In this document: piece after piece, positions 59,257-64,000 of the stretch | Position numbering within the stretch: position 1 is the stretch's first letter | Layout of the letters: each line of letters opens with the position of its first letter | Assembly: GCA_002633005.1 (NCBI GenBank) | Contig: NMRA01000182.1 | Coordinates: 411,914-475,913, forward strand | Origin: Phoronis australis | Lineage: Eukaryota; Phoronida; Phoronidae | Reading direction: 5' to 3' | Length of the DNA: 64,000 nucleotides | Translations under genes and position numbers: made by a program | The notes under the pieces: generated by a model | Databases searched by the model: none | Told to the model about the DNA's origin: nothing | Seen by the model: the letters and a program-made list of their open reading frames with translations, nothing else

Positions 59257-62200
59257 CTGTAAATAAAAAATTGTTTTTAGATCTCTTCGTTATAAATTCC
59301 GCCATTTTCACATGGGCACATTCTGAATTTAGGGAGAAAAGGCACGCTCTGTGAGTTTATTGGCACTTAACAGTTACGTGTAACTAACGTATCCCTAAAC
59401 AGAGAGTACGATACTGTAGACACCAAGCATCCACCCTGGGTCTTAGAGTTACAGTAAAATCTCATTAATTAAGGACAAATTATGTCAAACAAGTGATATC
59501 TATTTTTTGCTGTAAAAAATATGGTGAAAGTCTTCAAAGCTCCAGCTCACCATGCTGGCTAGAAATGAAATTCAAATTTGTACCTTTAATTGGTATCTAT
59601 TCCTTACTAGATTCTGTTTTATTGGTCAATAAGAACTTCGAAATCATTAGTGACTCAAGAAAATGCTTCAGAGCTTATTGGGTTGGCCAGTCTTAAAATT
59701 CCGCATTCAAAAATAGGATTCGAAAATAGCACACATACATTGCCTTTGACTTGATTACCAGCTCATTCAGCAATCACTCGAGATTGCATGAATGTGGTAA
59801 TGTTTTTAAATCCCATAGCGCCTCAGTAAGAATTTAACAATGACAACTAAACAAGGGAGACATGCAGATTTAAAAAGACAGGAAAATCCCAATTTTGATA
59901 GTTATTTTTGTCTGAAATTGATTGAAATTATACTACACGTTATGATTCAAAATGGTTCCATACTGTTCTTAGGTGAATTAAGACACTAGTCATACAAAAA
60001 GAGTTACACTCTGAAAGCAAATTCTCAATATTCCTACAAGGAGTCCATCCCCTGAAGCAGATCTGATCATGTGGAGCTTACAACACCACACTCTGTCATC
60101 AAAGCTTTCCTTCAAAACAAACAAAAAACAACTTGCGGTCCAGTGATGGAAAATTTCAGGGCAACTTGAGCTTGTGGGTCCTAATGCCATCTCAATATTT
60201 TCCTAGGAAGCCCATTCAAAGCATTCAAAACAACAGTGCAATACCGGGTATATAAAAACCACAAAAATATCTACACAAGGAAACACAAATGTTTTGTACA
60301 ATAACTGACACACATTGATGCTAAACATTTATCTTGCAAAAACTTGCCACCTTTGAATATGTTTTTTAAAAAAACTGCAAGAAACATAGCATTTTTAAAA
60401 CTAAAATAAAGATACGGAGTCAAGGATGCATTCGTGTCAGACCATAATGCGCACATTACAAACCACAGCAGTGTTTGTTCTGTAGATGGCATAATCGTCA
60501 TAGAAATCTGATTTTTGCACCTGTGGCTAATGATATTATAGATTGAATGTCACGGATAAATTAATGAATGGGCAGTGAATGGTCGATTTTGGTTTGAAAG
60601 CTTCTATGACTCAATGAAATCACTGGCGAAACTAGGATTTGTATGCAAGTACAGGTGCAAGAAAGCAAGAATTGTATTAATTAAATGATGCAAACGGTTA
60701 TTCTGACAAATCAAATGAAAAATGAAGAAATAACGTTGTTTTGAAATATGTGTTCACTGCAGACCCCACACTGAAATGCACCTAACAACCAGTCTCATGA
60801 AATCCATTCACAAATTACCACTAATTTACTACGGTATGTCGAGTAAGATTCGATTCCATTTTTTACACGATTTTGCAGCTTTACACTCCAGCCATGCGAT
60901 AAATAGATACAGGTCGGGTCACACGTCTTAAGTATGTCACAATCAATTCCACAGAGTTAAACTAAAAATTGGGAATGATTCAAAGATGCCAAGGTTAGTG
61001 TGGTTCTTTCTTAAATGTCATTCAGTGCAATGAGAATGCACAACAATATAACTGGCATCTTTATCAGGTGTTTGTCTGATCCTGGGATGTACTGCAAACT
61101 AATCCGATCACTTGCAATAACGACATTACAAAGTGCAACAGAGAGGACAATTTCATTTATTAAGCAGTTGTACTCTTACAAGTTTTATTAAAAACTTCAA
61201 GACAGCTAATCTCCAAAAGTGAATTTTTGAACTTTGAGAAAAAATCACCAAGAACATTGAAAGATTTGATCCTTTTACCTTTGGTCACACCACTGTACTC
61301 TTTCAATTAAAAAATGGAAAATAAGTAATAATTAGAGTTCCACATAGTGTAATTAAGGTCAAACCAAAATTGCAAACTTCAATGGAGAACAAGTCAAGTT
61401 AGTGGTGGTGAATCTGAAGCTAAAACAAAGAGTTTCCTCACAAAACGTGAACAAAAACGGTAGTTTTTGAAGATGGTGCTAAATGGGGTCTTGGATATAC
61501 TACCGTAGTATATTTTTAACTTCCCAAAAATCATACCCTCATTGACATAAAATATTAAGTTTTAACTTTCTCAAATAATACCAGTACATTTTTTATTCAA
61601 AATGCATACAAACAATTAATGAAATAGTTGCCATCTGCAAGCCCATAGAACGTGACAACCACTCACTGCAACAAAAACACTACAGTAGGCCTTTGGTGGA
61701 CTTATAGACAGCAGGCAGGTACTATGTGAAATCAACACTGTCTTTGAATACACAATATTCTGCTTAATGTCTGGTTCACCACATAGTAAATACTGCAGGA
61801 GTTGTTTTTGTTTTCTTGTCAACCACCAGGAGGTACCAGTGTCAAGTTTCTATTTACCCTTCTCAGTCAAGTCTGTAAAATGACTGAGTGAATACAATAA
61901 AGTGGATTTCTTCCTAACAATAATAGGAACAAGTGTCACATTAGACTTGATGATGCAAAAAAAATTGATCAAAATGCAGACAAAATATTTCAATCATTAA
62001 TTTATTGCTTTAAAAATTTATAAAAAATGTGATTTAACAAAATGATGCTCATGGACGCTTTTCCTGAATATCTCAATTTGTTGGGAGTTACGGTAATCGC
62101 AACCAGTGCAATGTAGAGATCCCGCTGACATTCTCTGAACACTGTAATCTTATAAGTGCTTCCAGTACTGCAGCCATTTGGTGTGAGAACTTTCAACACA

Positions 62201-64000
62201 GTGACCCAGTGCACAGCACTGCACAGCACATAGCTGTCACGACCTCTGACCTCCAGACAATGCCACTGTCTGGCAAAAAGAAGCCATACAGACAAGGGCA
62301 GATTTATTCATCAGAACCCATGAACTGTTGCCCTTAGTGTTGTGATAGTTAGTCACTCTATTTGGACATGATGAACTGCCTTGAGGCATCTCAACCATGT
62401 ATAAAATAGTCCAAGGCCTATCACCAGCAGAAGAAGTGATGAAATTGGGATTACCCCGCCAAAAAATAGCATACTTTGTTCTAGTCTGCACTGAACTCCA
62501 CTCACTTCGAAACCTAATGATTGTTAAAAGAAGAATATGGTCACTGGCAAAACTTTTCAAAAGTTACAAAAATGGATCAGTTACGGTAGCTTTTTGTTAA
62601 CAACATAACTTGGCCACTTGGCAACAATCACCTCTGTAATGACATTATTTGATTACAGAAGAATGAGTTTTTAACAGCAATTTGTGCCTGTTTGAATCTG
62701 ACCGTCAGAATTATTTAATTATTTCTCATTAACAGGAACCTATGAAAAAAAATTTGCCAAGAAAACCAAGAACTGAAAACTTGGTTTGTTTATGATCATG
62801 AATCACAAAACTTTGTGTGGAAAGATCAATAAAATTGTTACTGGGTGGGCAAAAATGAGGACATCGTAAGGTAAATGTTAGTTACTGTGAACTTTTTATA
62901 TTACTTTTAACATCAAATGGGATACTTGACTGAACAGTGCTTGAATTATTCATGGTTGTTGAGTTAGTAAACAAGCATGTGCGCCCACTATGTGAGTACA
63001 TTTATTGTACTGCACAGCCAATTGTCAAGAGAGGTCATTGTCAACATGTTTTTCCAGTGGAGTACCATGATAACCTTTCAAAATGATTGCACCGCTATGC
63101 ACCAACAGCTGATCCATTCTCAGAAGCTTCATACTTATATATAATACAGATTTGAGAATTAGAGTTATGAAAACTGTCAACCAAAAATTTAGTGGTATTA
63201 CGAAAGGCAGAACATGGGGTGTTGATAACCAGTAACAAATCCAAAGAACAGGACTTCTGAAAATAACAAATAGGGTGGCAATTGGCAATCCTCTCTGGAA
63301 CCAAGCTCAAAGGTAGTGTTTTCAATGACCAGTACATTTATTTGATTTCCATCAACAAGCTCAGAGAGGCAACTTGTGAATTAAACAAGAGAACAATAAA
63401 GGTCCCAAAGTATTGGGAGTGTTTATCTCATCACATGCATCCAATTTTGTAGAGAGCCTGTACTAACTGAAAAGGGCAACTGACAATACTTTAGCACGTT
63501 GGTATCAATTTGTACATTTTCATTTGTCAGGATTTGATTTCAGTCAGTAAACAACAGTCAGCAGTTTGCACTCTGAAGCTTTGCACCCAATGACCCTGAA
63601 GATGACTTTAAAAACACTCAAGCGTTCATTCACCTAGGAAGTGTCAAGGATGAAAAAGAAATAAATGTTTAATTACTCAGGAGACTAAATTTGCAAGCAC
63701 ATGTAGTTTAGCACCATGTTGAATGCAAATAAGATTCTTTCTTACTCGTTTTCCAGACAGTGATCGAAACTTGACTGGGAATTAGTCTAACCATTAACTA
63801 AAAAATGGTGTCCAATTATCAAAAACCACAGAAAGATTTGTACTCTGTGACCAGGAGTAAGGGATTACAGGCACTTTATTTTACCATACAATAGTACGGC
63901 TGTGATCAGGCAATACAGGAGTGATCAGGCTTTCCCCTAAGCATGACTTGAACGTTTGATGACCTCAAAAAATAGCTCTACTGCATTCACATTAATGGTT
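59257..64000 (-). other. Runx intron (incomplete at window edge)
   Basis: More than 4.7 kb upstream of the first visible Runx exon with no Runt-domain exon on the - strand. It contains R2 copy 2 (59600-59870). An open - strand frame at 62002-62295 shows no similarity I recognise. Confidence 0.6.
59600..59870 (+). repeat. Dispersed repeat R2, copy 2
   Basis: Diverged copy of 35385-35640, in the Runx intron. Confidence 0.7.

Noticed and set aside
62002-62560. Two overlapping - strand ORFs in the Runx intron
   Set aside because: No recognisable domain, no fit with Runx, and no convincing splice pair.
59257-64000. Runt DNA-binding domain exons
   Set aside because: Searched on the - strand for the conserved Runt-domain signatures; none found, so the domain is placed outside the window.

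Overview
The window is nuclear DNA from an animal. The coding exons are short, every intron I could place is GT-AG, the introns are 0.2-4.5 kb, and the DNA is AT-rich with many dispersed repeats. It carries most of one gene on the + strand and the 3' end of a second gene on the - strand, facing tail to tail. Protein divergence (a Runx tail that keeps LEQLRR and VWRPY but is otherwise unlike vertebrate RUNX), compact introns and the repeat content suggest a non-vertebrate bilaterian, probably marine. I cannot choose between amphioxus, hemichordate, echinoderm and mollusc from sequence alone.

Gene 1 (+, 5729-41943) is an orthologue of ARFGEF3/BIG3 (KIAA1244), a large protein of the BIG/Sec7 ArfGEF family. 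I placed 32 exons. Their lengths sum to 6093 nt, exactly 2031 codons including the stop, and every junction is phase-compatible. Only the N-terminal ~100 residues and the start codon are missing, presumably upstream of the window. The first placed exon (5729-5869) is the least certain. The Sec7-like segment (exons 10-11) lacks the FRLPGE-type catalytic loop of active ArfGEFs, as in vertebrate BIG3. A ~2.1 kb 3' UTR probably follows, to a polyadenylation signal near 44029.

Gene 2 (-, 59256-53965) is the C-terminal half of a Runx transcription factor: three exons ending in the Groucho-binding VWRPY tail. The Runt DNA-binding domain is not in the window and must lie beyond 64000, across an intron longer than 4.7 kb.

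The rest is repeats and non-coding DNA. Main items: a ~0.92 kb segment present twice (1-920, 2522-3467), with distant relatives at 50.1-50.7 kb and (inverted) 53.0-53.5 kb; degenerate ~450 bp-period arrays at 1.0-2.5, 6.75-8.6, 38.4-39.6 and 41.2-41.6 kb, studded with GCGCCCCCTAGTGGC-like sites that resemble the CTCF consensus; a ~270 bp inverted-repeat element enclosing a tRNA-Leu-like sequence (33.4-33.7 kb); two copies of a tRNA-derived SINE-like element; several minisatellites; and local duplications. Four single Ns (921, 2236, 36748, 44482) mark assembly ambiguities. The 44.1-53.9 kb interval between the two genes holds no gene that I recognise.
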